Part shown: positions 24,349-32,608 of the stretch, piece after piece
Layout: each line of letters opens with the position of its first letter
How positions within the stretch are numbered: position 1 is the first letter of the stretch
Source: Parahalioglobus pacificus
GTDB taxonomy: Bacteria; Pseudomonadota; Gammaproteobacteria; Pseudomonadales; Halieaceae
Direction: 5' to 3'
NCBI RefSeq assembly: GCF_014652275.1
Contig: NZ_BMYM01000001.1
Span: 1,364,001 to 1,428,000 of the forward strand
DNA: 64,000 nt
The notes under the pieces: generated by a model
Database searches by the model: none
What the model was told of the DNA's origin: nothing
What the model saw: only the letters and a program-made list of their open reading frames with translations
Program-made: the position numbers and the translations under genes

Positions 24349-26208
24349 TCAACGCTCCGTTATCGTGAAGTGTGCCCAGTTAGGCTGGGCACGGTTGTAG
24401 ACAATTTCGGAGATCGGATAAGGATTGTTGGCGACGATTGTGCCGTCATCCAACTTGTACCAGCTCTTGCAGCTTCCCGCCCACACCGTCGTCTGGAGCT
24501 TAGCCTGAAGATCGTCGTTATAGGCAGTCTGGGCTTCCAATGTCGGCTGGATTAGCTGATCGGTGCCCACCTCGTCGATCACCTGTGCGATGTAGTTTGC
24601 GGCGGATTCAATGTGAATAATGATTGAGCCGAACAGGCCGCTATTGGGTCCAGACATTAAGTACAGGTTCGGAAAGCCGTTTACCATCATGGACTCATAA
24701 GCCGCAGGCTTCTCCTCCCAAAGCGCTTCCAGTGACTGCCCTTCCAGCCCCTCGATCGGGAACGGCAACTGGGCCACACGGTAACCCGTGGCGAGAATAA
24801 TCACGTCGTAGTCCCAGGCTGAACCGTCCACACCTGCTATACCGGTGGGCGTAAATCGCTCTATGCCCTGGGTGATAACGTTAACGTTATCCCGGTTAAG
24901 GCTGGGGTAGAAGAACTGGGTGACCAACGGGCGTTTGCAACCAAACTCATAGTCGGGCGTGAGGACCGCGGCCAGTTCTGCATCGTCCACTGTTCCTTCA
25001 ATGTAGTTTGTCAGCCAGTCTTCAAGCCCGCCTCGGTACTCGGAATCCAACGGAAAGGTTGCCCTGAATCCCAGCTCTGATCCCACATGCGTGCGCAGAC
25101 GCTCGAATTTGTAGGCCATGGGCACATAGCGATAGGCGGCCTGCTGCCACCCCGGCACCTCGGTATTGTTCGATGGCGATACCCAGTTAGGCGTGCGCTG
25201 GTACATATCCACGCGCGCAGCCTCCTTCGCGATCTCCGGAATGATCTGTACCGCACTCGCGCCGCTACCAATAATTGCGACGCGCTTACCGGCAAGGTCG
25301 GCGTCATCTGGCCAGCGGGCAGAATGAAAGATACGACCAGAGAAATCTTCACTGCCGGCGAACTGAGGCGAATTGGGAATGTGCAATCCGCCGGTGGCCA
25401 TTACCACATTGTGTGCCTGCACAGTCTCGCCGCCGACCCGTATGTCCCACAGGCCCGTCTGCTCGTTGAATTGCAGCCCCTGAACCCATGACTCGAAAGC
25501 CACAAAGGGCCGCACACCGAATGCCTTGGACACGGAGACGGCATAATCCAGCAGCTCAGCGCGCGGCGCCCAGCGTCGCGACCAGTCTGGATTAGGGTAG
25601 GTAGAAAAACTATACAGCGCAGAACGGACATCGACGTGCAAACCGGGATACCGGTTATGCCACCAGGTACCGCCCACCTCGGGTGCCGCCTCATAAATGC
25701 GGAAATTGGTCACTCCGGAATCTAGCAGCTCCTTACCGACCGCAAGGCCACCGAACCCCGCACCGATCACAGCAACGTCCATCGGCTCCCCGGGCTGGGT
25801 GCTGGGCTCCGTCGACGTCAGGCGCGGCATGCCCATAGGCAGGGTAAGGAACAAAATATAGCTGGCGGCCAGTGCGCCCGCCTTTGAGGGGAAGGCTGCC
25901 AACTGGGAAAAACACAACCGGAACAGCACTGCACTGAGGACCAGCCACAACATCTGTGACAATCCGCGCAGCGACGGCAGAGGACTGAACATCAAAAAGA
26001 ACAGCACACCGGCCAACGCCACGATAAGCGGCGATGGTCCAGGTATCCTCAAGCGGTCTCGCAGCGTGAGGAACAAGCCATAGCTCAACAAGGCGCCCAC
26101 AAGCGCGTGCCAGGGCGGAAGATTAGTGGCGAGGTACCAATAGCCGGCCAGGAATGCGTAAAACGCCAGATTGACCAGAATCAGGCCTATTTGCTTGAGT
26201 CGAGACAT
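24349..26208 (-). CDS. Membrane-anchored flavin-containing monooxygenase (Baeyer-Villiger type)
   Basis: 619 residues. The first 135 form several transmembrane helices (LILVNLAFYAFLAGYWYLA, LLSYGLFLTL, VALAGVLFFLMFSPL, LWLVLSAVLFRLCF); the enzyme then starts with MDVAVIGAGFGGLAVGKEL (FAD Rossmann GxGxxG). The BVMO fingerprint FSGRIFHSARWPDD and the second nucleotide motif KRVAIIGSGASAVQI follow, and LATGYRVAQLPFP near the end is typical. So it oxidises a ketone or nucleophilic heteroatom with NADPH and O2. BVMOs are normally soluble (about 490-540 residues), making the N-terminal membrane module unusual. Confidence 0.9.
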   Translation of the reverse strand: MSRLKQIGLILVNLAFYAFLAGYWYLATNLPPWHALVGALLSYGLFLTLRDRLRIPGPSPLIVALAGVLFFLMFSPLPSLRGLSQMLWLVLSAVLFRLCFSQLAAFPSKAGALAASYILFLTLPMGMPRLTSTEPSTQPGEPMDVAVIGAGFGGLAVGKELLDSGVTNFRIYEAAPEVGGTWWHNRYPGLHVDVRSALYSFSTYPNPDWSRRWAPRAELLDYAVSVSKAFGVRPFVAFESWVQGLQFNEQTGLWDIRVGGETVQAHNVVMATGGLHIPNSPQFAGSEDFSGRIFHSARWPDDADLAGKRVAIIGSGASAVQIIPEIAKEAARVDMYQRTPNWVSPSNNTEVPGWQQAAYRYVPMAYKFERLRTHVGSELGFRATFPLDSEYRGGLEDWLTNYIEGTVDDAELAAVLTPDYEFGCKRPLVTQFFYPSLNRDNVNVITQGIERFTPTGIAGVDGSAWDYDVIILATGYRVAQLPFPIEGLEGQSLEALWEEKPAAYESMMVNGFPNLYLMSGPNSGLFGSIIIHIESAANYIAQVIDEVGTDQLIQPTLEAQTAYNDDLQAKLQTTVWAGSCKSWYKLDDGTIVANNPYPISEIVYNRAQPNWAHFTITER

Positions 26209-26295
26209 TATTGCCCTCTTATATTTACTCGGATTACCACATCATAGGGGCGCGACACGCAAAACTGAACCGTCTCACCGGCTACATGTTTGAAC

Positions 26296-26318
26296 CATCG
26301 CCCTGCGGGCGGGCGATG
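26296..26318. terminator. Hairpin downstream of ridA
   Basis: CATCGCCC (26296-26303) and GGGCGATG (26311-26318) form a perfect eight-base stem with a seven-base loop, 11 bases beyond the ridA stop. No strong T-run follows, so function as a terminator between ridA and the monooxygenase gene is only likely. Confidence 0.55.
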
Positions 26319-26328
26319 TGATGCAGTA

Positions 26329-26742
26329 TTAACTCCTGGGCACTGTCTGCCCGTTCACCATAGCCATCGCGTCGACTTCAATCATCAGTTCCGGCAGGGC
26401 CAGTGCTGATACTTCTACCAAGGTATCTGCCGGCCATGGCGGCGTGAAGAATCGCTCGCGTAAGGCGACTACACGCTCGAAGTAACTCATGTCCGTGAGG
26501 TAGATAGTGACCTTGACCACTTGCTCGAGTGAGCTGCCAGCGGCTGCCAACACGTCCGCAAGGTTATGAAAAGCCTGCTGCGCCTGAGCATCAAAGTCGT
26601 CGACGCCCACAATCTCCCCCTCTAGGGTTAGCGCTGCCTGTCCTGACACAAACACCAGGTCCCCCACGCGAAAACCCTGGGTAATATTGAAGGGCTCATA
26701 GGGGTCCGGTTGCGTCTTTATCTGCACCGCGTCTTGGCTCAT
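26329..26742 (-). CDS. RidA family (enamine/imine deaminase-like) protein
   Basis: 137 residues. FNITQGFRVGDLVFVSGQAALTLEG, the VFVSGQ strand typical of YjgF/RidA, and the C-terminal PADTLVEVSALALPELMIEVDAMAMV carry the family pattern; the Arg expected near the C-terminus of active RidA (usually RxxV in R105) is not in its normal place, so deaminase activity is uncertain. The trimer hydrolyses reactive enamines or binds ligands. Its ATG overlaps the stop of the upstream DUF6435 gene by 4 bases. Confidence 0.88.
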   Translation of the reverse strand: MSQDAVQIKTQPDPYEPFNITQGFRVGDLVFVSGQAALTLEGEIVGVDDFDAQAQQAFHNLADVLAAAGSSLEQVVKVTIYLTDMSYFERVVALRERFFTPPWPADTLVEVSALALPELMIEVDAMAMVNGQTVPRS

Positions 26743-26924
26743 GCGCCCTGCTCCGACCCGTTCTCAATCGCGTCGATCTTTTCTTTGACCAGCGCTGCCT
26801 CTGCCGTGAGCTCAGAGTATTGACGGATATCGCCGTTACGCTGCGCCTGAAAAGCGCGAGTCAGCAACGCTTCGTGTTCTTTGCGCAGTGCCTTCATGGG
26901 TGATTTCTTGAACAGTCCAAACAT
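26739..26924 (-). CDS. DUF6435-type small protein (61 aa)
   Basis: 61 residues from ATG 26924. Starts MFGLFKKSPMKALRKEHEALLTRAFQAQRNGDIRQYSELTAEA, the usual short helical hairpin of the family (MFGLFKKxPxKKLxKxYxxLLxxAMxAQRNGDIRxYSxLTAEAE). Function unknown. Its end overlaps the ridA start (ATGA), implying cotranslation with ridA. A longer upstream frame lacks family residues and runs against the divergent gene. Confidence 0.85.
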   Translation of the reverse strand: MFGLFKKSPMKALRKEHEALLTRAFQAQRNGDIRQYSELTAEAALVKEKIDAIENGSEQGA

Positions 26925-27053
26925 GGCTTTGGTTCCCGGATATTTTCTGTGTCTGAGGGCTATACGAGAGCGAATGACCGGGGGATTACTGTGCTGCCGC
27001 GCAAACTCATCTACACTCACAATCCAACGCCAGTTCAACGGAGATTCACCATA

Positions 27054-27497
27054 ATGATAAGAACACTCATTGGCTCACTGGCGCTGTTTGCGTGCGCCTC
27101 AGCGGCACTTTCTCAGGAGCCCGCAGCCATCACCATGGGCAATGGTCAGAGCAACGCCATCGTTACAGACGACGTGACCCGTGATGGCGGCGTGTTAACG
27201 TTTCAGAGCGTCACCATAGAAAAACCGGGCTGGCTGGTGGTGCACCCCTTCGAGGAAGGTAAGCCGAATGGCGACAAATACGTAGGCGCAACCTACATTC
27301 CTCAGGGCGAGTCACAGGATGTAGAGCTTGAGGTCTACAAGGGCCTGGAGGCCGGTGAGCCCTTTCTGGTGATGCTGCATTTTGATAGCAACGATAACCA
27401 GATCTTCGACTTCGTGTTTATCACCGACACAACCGTGATGGACCTGCCGGTGTTTGAAGGTTCCACCATGATTGGTCACGTTGTTACTGCTCCCTGA
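27054..27497 (+). CDS. Secreted DUF7282-domain protein
   Basis: 147 residues from ATG 27054 with GGAG nine bases before. Signal peptide MIRTLIGSLALFACASAALS. The rest forms one beta-rich domain: the stretch from DDVTRDGGVLTFQSVTIEKPGWLVVH to VLELEVYKG-like QDVELEVYKGLEAG and a C-terminal DLPVFEGSTMIGHV. It matches the DUF7282 pattern, which I know mainly from secreted proteins of haloarchaea. Exported; function unknown. Divergent from DUF6435-ridA. Confidence 0.8.
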   Translation: MIRTLIGSLALFACASAALSQEPAAITMGNGQSNAIVTDDVTRDGGVLTFQSVTIEKPGWLVVHPFEEGKPNGDKYVGATYIPQGESQDVELEVYKGLEAGEPFLVMLHFDSNDNQIFDFVFITDTTVMDLPVFEGSTMIGHVVTAP

Positions 27498-27582
27498 GCT
27501 GACGAACAATGACTAGGCGCCATGCACTCAAGTATTAGTCAGAGGCGCGGTGCGCTCCAGAGAACGTAGCCGCAGCTACTGA

Positions 27583-29643
27583 TCAGTCGTTGAGCTGCCC
27601 CAACGTATGGTCGGCACGGTACCAAATAGGCGACGACCACGCCCGCTCCTGAATCGTGCGCGGCAAATCACTGCGCGGCGTCACCCCGGCTCGCAGGGCC
27701 TCCCAGGTCGACCAGCGACACGTCGGGTTTTCGAGCACGCGCACGTAATAAAAGGCGTCCTGCTGCGAGTCAAACTCCGGGTCCTGCCACTGAACTTTCA
27801 GTTCGCTGGCGCCTCTGTCGCGTGGAATGCTGCAGTCCTCTGCGGAAACATAAGCGCCATTGTCCGCGCAGCGGTACGTCTCTGAATCCACGCCACCGCC
27901 TGCGCTACAGGCCACGTCAAAGACCTTCTCGTTACTTCGGCCGTCCACTTCCCAACCTTTAATGACCTGCACGCGATCCAGCGGTGCCGACATATCGTCG
28001 GCCATGGCCCACACTAAAAACTGCGGTGAGCCAGCCATCTGCTCGTAAGCAGCCAGCTCCCCCCCCATGGGTACACCGCCTGCGTAAGCAACCTGCAATA
28101 GGTCTGCTGAGTCGATAACTCCGCTTGGGTAATTTGCACCCGCAAAGAAACGTACTTTGATGCGTGGGCCCGAGGTTGCAAACGTTTCCTTGCGACGCAG
28201 TGCGTCGTAAACGGATTCGCGCGTATTGGACTCCGCCCATACCGCGGCCAGACCGGACGAGCCCCAGTACTCAAAGGTGCTGGATTGCATGTAGGTTTTG
28301 CCATCCACCTCGGTGACCAAATCCGGCGCCATCAGCTTGCTCAGCGTGCCCACCAGCCAGCTGGCCGGTACTGAGCCACGGCGCTCGGGCAGACCGTCTA
28401 TAACTCCAGCCTTTGAGAAGAACTTATCCTCGCGCGTGGCGCCGCCACCCACGTGAGTATCGGTGGAGCCAATGAACCCAAACTGATACGGGTTGCCCTG
28501 CCCTGCGGCATCCATTTCCAATCCGATGCGCAGTGCCTCACGCACATAGGAGCCGTTTGTCGCGGATGCCAGTTTGGTAGCTACGCGATACTCCATCAAT
28601 TCGAAACCCGCCCACTCGTCCGTATCCGACAGCATGGGGTGTGTCTCAGAGGTGCCTTTGACCTGCGTGATTTCCACCAGCGGTTCGTTCCTCAAGCGCT
28701 GCTCAACATAACGCTCATCCATCGCCTGCCCCGACCAGTCCACCTGCTTGAACATTTCACCGTCTGAACCATTGGAGTTATGAGGTATGGCCATACTTTC
28801 TATGCCCTGTTCACGCAGTCCATCCATCCAGGTCCATAGATCTTCCGGGTTCTGTGAATGCAGGCGTGAGAAGGGAACGGCGGGGAGCTTGGCCGTATCC
28901 TGGAATACGACGTTTCGGTGCAGGTTGCCACGCGTATCCGTAGAGGTTGTGTACTCGTAAGCAGCAAAGGTGGTGAGCTTCCCGGGCACATACGCATCAT
29001 CTGTCGTCTGCCGGTTCTGCAACCAGGTTGAGCGTGTTGCCGCCAGAACGAGTTCCGGATCAAGACTGCCCTCTCGTAAACGGGTAGCAACCTCGGGTAC
29101 GAATTGCCCAAAAATCTGGCTTCTTGGAATCAGCGTGAACGTGCCGAAGTTCCCGGGGCGGTTTAATGCATGCAGCGGCTCGGATATATCCAGCATACCC
29201 ACCGCACTCGCAGGATCGGATGCGGCCTTGGCAACCCCCATCAACATCGCATGATCGGTGACCGCGTAAAAATCCAGTGGCCTGTCCAACTGAATATCGA
29301 AACCTGAGGGGTGCGGAATCGCCTCACCTGCGGCATAGCGATAAGCATCGGCTGGTGTTGCCAGCGTCCCGAAGGCGAATGCGTCAAAGGAGTTCTCGGT
29401 ATGGACGTGAAGATCACCAAACAGTGCCATGCGCTCGGCAGGTCGCACTCTCGTAACGGTTTCTGGCACTGATACCTGACTCAACAGCCCCTCATCGGGC
29501 GGCAACGCAGGCATACCAGAGTTCACGCCTGCCAGAGTTGCTTGCTCGCTACTGGATAGATCGCGAAGAGCGCCCTGTTCATCGCTGCACGCCATTAGCA
29601 TCAGTGTGCCGATGAGAAATAGATAATGCTCAAACTTGGTCAC
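27583..29643 (-). CDS. DUF3604 lipoprotein
   Basis: 686 residues from the GTG at 29643, chosen because GAGGAG lies six bases upstream and the next residues VTKFEHYLFLIGTLMLMACS form a lipoprotein signal with a lipobox ending LMAC. The mature part matches DUF3604: FGDLHVHTENSFDAFAFG (PHP-like HxH), FYAVTDHAMLMG, GSTDTHVGGGATREDKFF and the long C-terminal segment typical of the family. The histidine- and aspartate-rich motifs suggest a metal-dependent hydrolase of the PHP/amidohydrolase type. Substrate not known. The divergent gene begins at 29837. Confidence 0.9.
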   Translation of the reverse strand: MTKFEHYLFLIGTLMLMACSDEQGALRDLSSSEQATLAGVNSGMPALPPDEGLLSQVSVPETVTRVRPAERMALFGDLHVHTENSFDAFAFGTLATPADAYRYAAGEAIPHPSGFDIQLDRPLDFYAVTDHAMLMGVAKAASDPASAVGMLDISEPLHALNRPGNFGTFTLIPRSQIFGQFVPEVATRLREGSLDPELVLAATRSTWLQNRQTTDDAYVPGKLTTFAAYEYTTSTDTRGNLHRNVVFQDTAKLPAVPFSRLHSQNPEDLWTWMDGLREQGIESMAIPHNSNGSDGEMFKQVDWSGQAMDERYVEQRLRNEPLVEITQVKGTSETHPMLSDTDEWAGFELMEYRVATKLASATNGSYVREALRIGLEMDAAGQGNPYQFGFIGSTDTHVGGGATREDKFFSKAGVIDGLPERRGSVPASWLVGTLSKLMAPDLVTEVDGKTYMQSSTFEYWGSSGLAAVWAESNTRESVYDALRRKETFATSGPRIKVRFFAGANYPSGVIDSADLLQVAYAGGVPMGGELAAYEQMAGSPQFLVWAMADDMSAPLDRVQVIKGWEVDGRSNEKVFDVACSAGGGVDSETYRCADNGAYVSAEDCSIPRDRGASELKVQWQDPEFDSQQDAFYYVRVLENPTCRWSTWEALRAGVTPRSDLPRTIQERAWSSPIWYRADHTLGQLND

Positions 29644-29836
29644 TTTAGGCTCCTCGCGTCCGACCGTAACCGGGAGGGTAATTACCGTCCCTATTTGACT
29701 CACACCCCGCCAACTATCGGAACATACCCAAACAGATCATGGCCTACCCCTATCCTCTCAATGCCCCTAATAGTGGCACTTCTGTAAATCTTGATCTACT
29801 TTAAGGGAGTGTTTTACCGCAACCAGGTGAGTCACT

Positions 29837-30718
29837 ATGGAACAAGCGCAACAGAACTCGTCAATCAAAATGAGGGGCATGCTCCCCGCGTTTCGATTTC
29901 TAGCAGCCACAAGTTTGCTCTTCATTGTTTTTTCCATGCAACATGCCAGTTATGTCCACGCGCAGCAAGGACAGGTATACGTTCCGATTCAGCCTTGTCG
30001 GATCGTTGATACACGTCAGTCAGCAGATGGCCTCATCAATGCCGGCAGTGTGCGAAATTTCAAGGTAACCGGGTCTGCTGCTGAGCTTGCCGAACAAGGT
30101 GGCCAGGTCGATTGTGTGAATCCACGGAGTCAGAGCCCGATAGCGGTCGTGGCCTATGTTATTGCAGTCGCGACCGACGACTCAGCGAACGGAAACTTAT
30201 TTGCCTTCCCATCCGACACGCTCCCGCCTTCAGGCTCTACTGTAAACTTCCGAGAGGGAGAAAACATCGGTAACACATCAATCATCAGCTTGTGCGAATC
30301 CAGTTGCCCTGCCCAAGGGCCATTGGCTCTGCGCGCGAACGTGTCTGAACAGCACGTTGTGATTGATGTGCAAGGTTACTTTTACCCAGAGAATCGAAAG
30401 GGCTATGTCTGGGCGAATGACCCAGCAGCAGACGAATACATAGCAGAGGGTATCTACGCGTTCAACTCCAAGAACGGCGAGATATCTATCTCTCGCGTGA
30501 GTAGCGGTCGGTATATTGTTCTTTTCGAAGAACTCGCCGACGGTGTGATTGATGGAAATGTGATGGTCAGTCGCTATGGACCATCACCAGGCATTTGCAC
30601 CGTGGATAATTGGGAAAGCCAGGGCAGCCCCGATCTGCGAGTGGAGGTGCGATGTTTCGATCTATCGGGCAACCCGCAAGACGCGCTATTCACTGTACTG
30701 TTCAACGGCGGGCAGTGA
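29837..30718 (+). CDS. Secreted protein with CRIVDTR-type beta domain
   Basis: 293 residues, ATG preceded by AGGTGA. A signal peptide (FRFLAATSLLFIVFSMQHASYVHAQ) is followed by VYVPIQPCRIVDTRQSADG and NFKVTGSAAELAE, then AVVAYVIAV, STVNFREGENIGNTSI and VVIDVQGYFYPEN. That pattern is a recurring beta-sandwich module of secreted bacterial proteins (CRxVDTR ... STLNF ... VVGYF). The last 90 residues (from GYVWANDPAADEY) form a further beta-rich domain I do not recognise. Likely extracellular or surface-bound. Function unknown. Confidence 0.82.
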   Translation: MEQAQQNSSIKMRGMLPAFRFLAATSLLFIVFSMQHASYVHAQQGQVYVPIQPCRIVDTRQSADGLINAGSVRNFKVTGSAAELAEQGGQVDCVNPRSQSPIAVVAYVIAVATDDSANGNLFAFPSDTLPPSGSTVNFREGENIGNTSIISLCESSCPAQGPLALRANVSEQHVVIDVQGYFYPENRKGYVWANDPAADEYIAEGIYAFNSKNGEISISRVSSGRYIVLFEELADGVIDGNVMVSRYGPSPGICTVDNWESQGSPDLRVEVRCFDLSGNPQDALFTVLFNGGQ

Positions 30719-30982
30719 AGCTCACCTTCGATTTGCCTGGGATGACGATTTATATGACCGTACTGTGAACCCGGCTATGCTCAAGCCACTGGAACGGAAT
30801 GCGACCGACAATGCTCCCACAAGAGCGCTGCGAGGGTGCCTTTTTTGGATAGGCTGCCACTAGCGCTGCGGTAGTATCGTCGGCCGAACTCCGAGACAGA
30901 AACTGGCTTAAGCAACGGGTGTGATTGTAGGCACCGTTCTCAAAACCAAAGCCGGATGCAATCCTTCACTGGACCACTGAGA

Positions 30983-32398
30983 CTAGCCAAGAATGGGGTC
31001 CAATCGATGGAATAGTGGATTGCCCGTATCGGGGTTAGCCCCTGCCACTATCATCGAGAAGCGTAGTGCGCGTTTATGCAGGGCCTGTACCCACTCGATG
31101 TCACTGCCCTGCTCTTGCGCTATCGCGGTCATTGCCGCCGCATCGGCGCTGGCCAGGTCTTCAAAAGACTGGTTCAGTACTTGCTCAAGGTCGCGCCGGG
31201 TCTCGCGCTCAAACCAATCGCGGTAACGCGAGTAACTCAGCAGAAAATCAGGAATGGCGTGCAGCAATTCGCGCTCCCACTCTTCGAAGGCATCAGACGT
31301 GGGCAGGCGAGTGATGTCTGCCATGAGCTTTTCGAGACCGGAGACTTCCCAGGGTTTGTCGACGGGCTCGGGCAGGCGCAGATCATAATCCAGCGGAATT
31401 GATTGCAGTTCCGCAATGGCCTCATAGGCACGCCGCGTAATACTGCCGTACTCCATCGCTCCTTCTATCCAATTAGCGCCCTGCGCCCAGGCTTCCCGGA
31501 AAAACTGCGCACCAATGCCCGACAATTGCAGGAAGTTCACGGTGTGGTAGCCCACCGCGCGCAGATCCACAGTCTCGCCGGTGACTCGCGCATACTCACG
31601 GTACAGCGCTGGAATGTCGCCCATGTTTTCGTAGGGATGGCGACCCCGGAAACAGGCTAGGTCCCAGTGCGTATCGCCCAGGTTAGCAATCTCAAAGTCC
31701 AGCAGGGCAAGTACTTCGGTACCCGCCGACATAAACTGCCCGGCGTCGCCGGCGATAAAACTGACCTTGTCTCGCCCTTCAGGCACATTGCGGCGCAACC
31801 AGTGCTGTAGGAACTCGAAGACGGGATCAATCTTGCCCATCTGCGACCCCAGCCGGTACATAAATTCTGTGGCGTGAAGCGCGACTTGCTTTTCACCCTC
31901 GGGCGGATTGGACAGTCGCTTGACGACTGCAAACTGATCCACAGGGACTGCGTGCACGGCGGCCAAGTCGGTCATGTAATTCAGCATGGCTTGCCACCGC
32001 TCGTCGGACATCGAGCTGGGATTATCAATCGCCGTGTGCAACATGCCCGGGGCGCGATCGTCGGTGTCTACCCAGTCCATCACGAAAGCAATCGGCTCAT
32101 CCACCCAGCCATAGATGCGCGGCACCTTGATACCGTTCGCGTGTAGCACTTGCATCACTTCCATTTCAAAGCGCAGGTCATTGGCTCCCGCAATAGGCCG
32201 GTTACCCCGGAACAGCACAGCCCGAGATTCACCATCAACCGTAAAGTCCACCTTCCACTGGGGGCGCCAGCGCTCCAGACGGGTGATAGCAGTGACCTCA
32301 CCATCTAGGTTAGCTCTCACCCAATCTGTAATGCCTGACCGGGACGCGGCATCGAATGCTGCGTTTTCCCCGGCCTGCACGGTTTGCGTATTGCTCAT
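30983..32398 (-). CDS. Aminoglycoside-phosphotransferase-like kinase family protein
   Basis: 471 residues; GGAG lies eight bases before the ATG. APH fold: the N-lobe has LERWRPQWKVDFTV and the nucleotide part, and the catalytic block reads VSFIAGDAGQFM, then VLALLDFEIANLGDTHWDLACFRGRHP, carrying the DFE metal site. The usual HGD is AGD here, as in the subgroup related to the kinase half of ACAD10. Acceptor unknown; in related organisms these sit near acyl-CoA and hydrocarbon catabolic genes. Monocistronic as far as visible. Confidence 0.84.
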   Translation of the reverse strand: MSNTQTVQAGENAAFDAASRSGITDWVRANLDGEVTAITRLERWRPQWKVDFTVDGESRAVLFRGNRPIAGANDLRFEMEVMQVLHANGIKVPRIYGWVDEPIAFVMDWVDTDDRAPGMLHTAIDNPSSMSDERWQAMLNYMTDLAAVHAVPVDQFAVVKRLSNPPEGEKQVALHATEFMYRLGSQMGKIDPVFEFLQHWLRRNVPEGRDKVSFIAGDAGQFMSAGTEVLALLDFEIANLGDTHWDLACFRGRHPYENMGDIPALYREYARVTGETVDLRAVGYHTVNFLQLSGIGAQFFREAWAQGANWIEGAMEYGSITRRAYEAIAELQSIPLDYDLRLPEPVDKPWEVSGLEKLMADITRLPTSDAFEEWERELLHAIPDFLLSYSRYRDWFERETRRDLEQVLNQSFEDLASADAAAMTAIAQEQGSDIEWVQALHKRALRFSMIVAGANPDTGNPLFHRLDPILG

Positions 32399-32608
32399 TG
32401 TTATTCTCCACGCGACCTTTGCTGCAGTGTAAAGGCCAGAGCGATGCGCGGCAGCGCCAGTCTTAGATCACGGCGCTGTCAGCACGCGATAGTGCAATAT
32501 GAAGAACCGCTGGGTGATGGAGCGAGGCGAGTCAGTACTCGCTGCGATGAAGGCAAGGCTTGTCTAGTTGCCTGTGCTATTGGCAGAGCGAGTAGCGGGT
32601 GGTGATAG

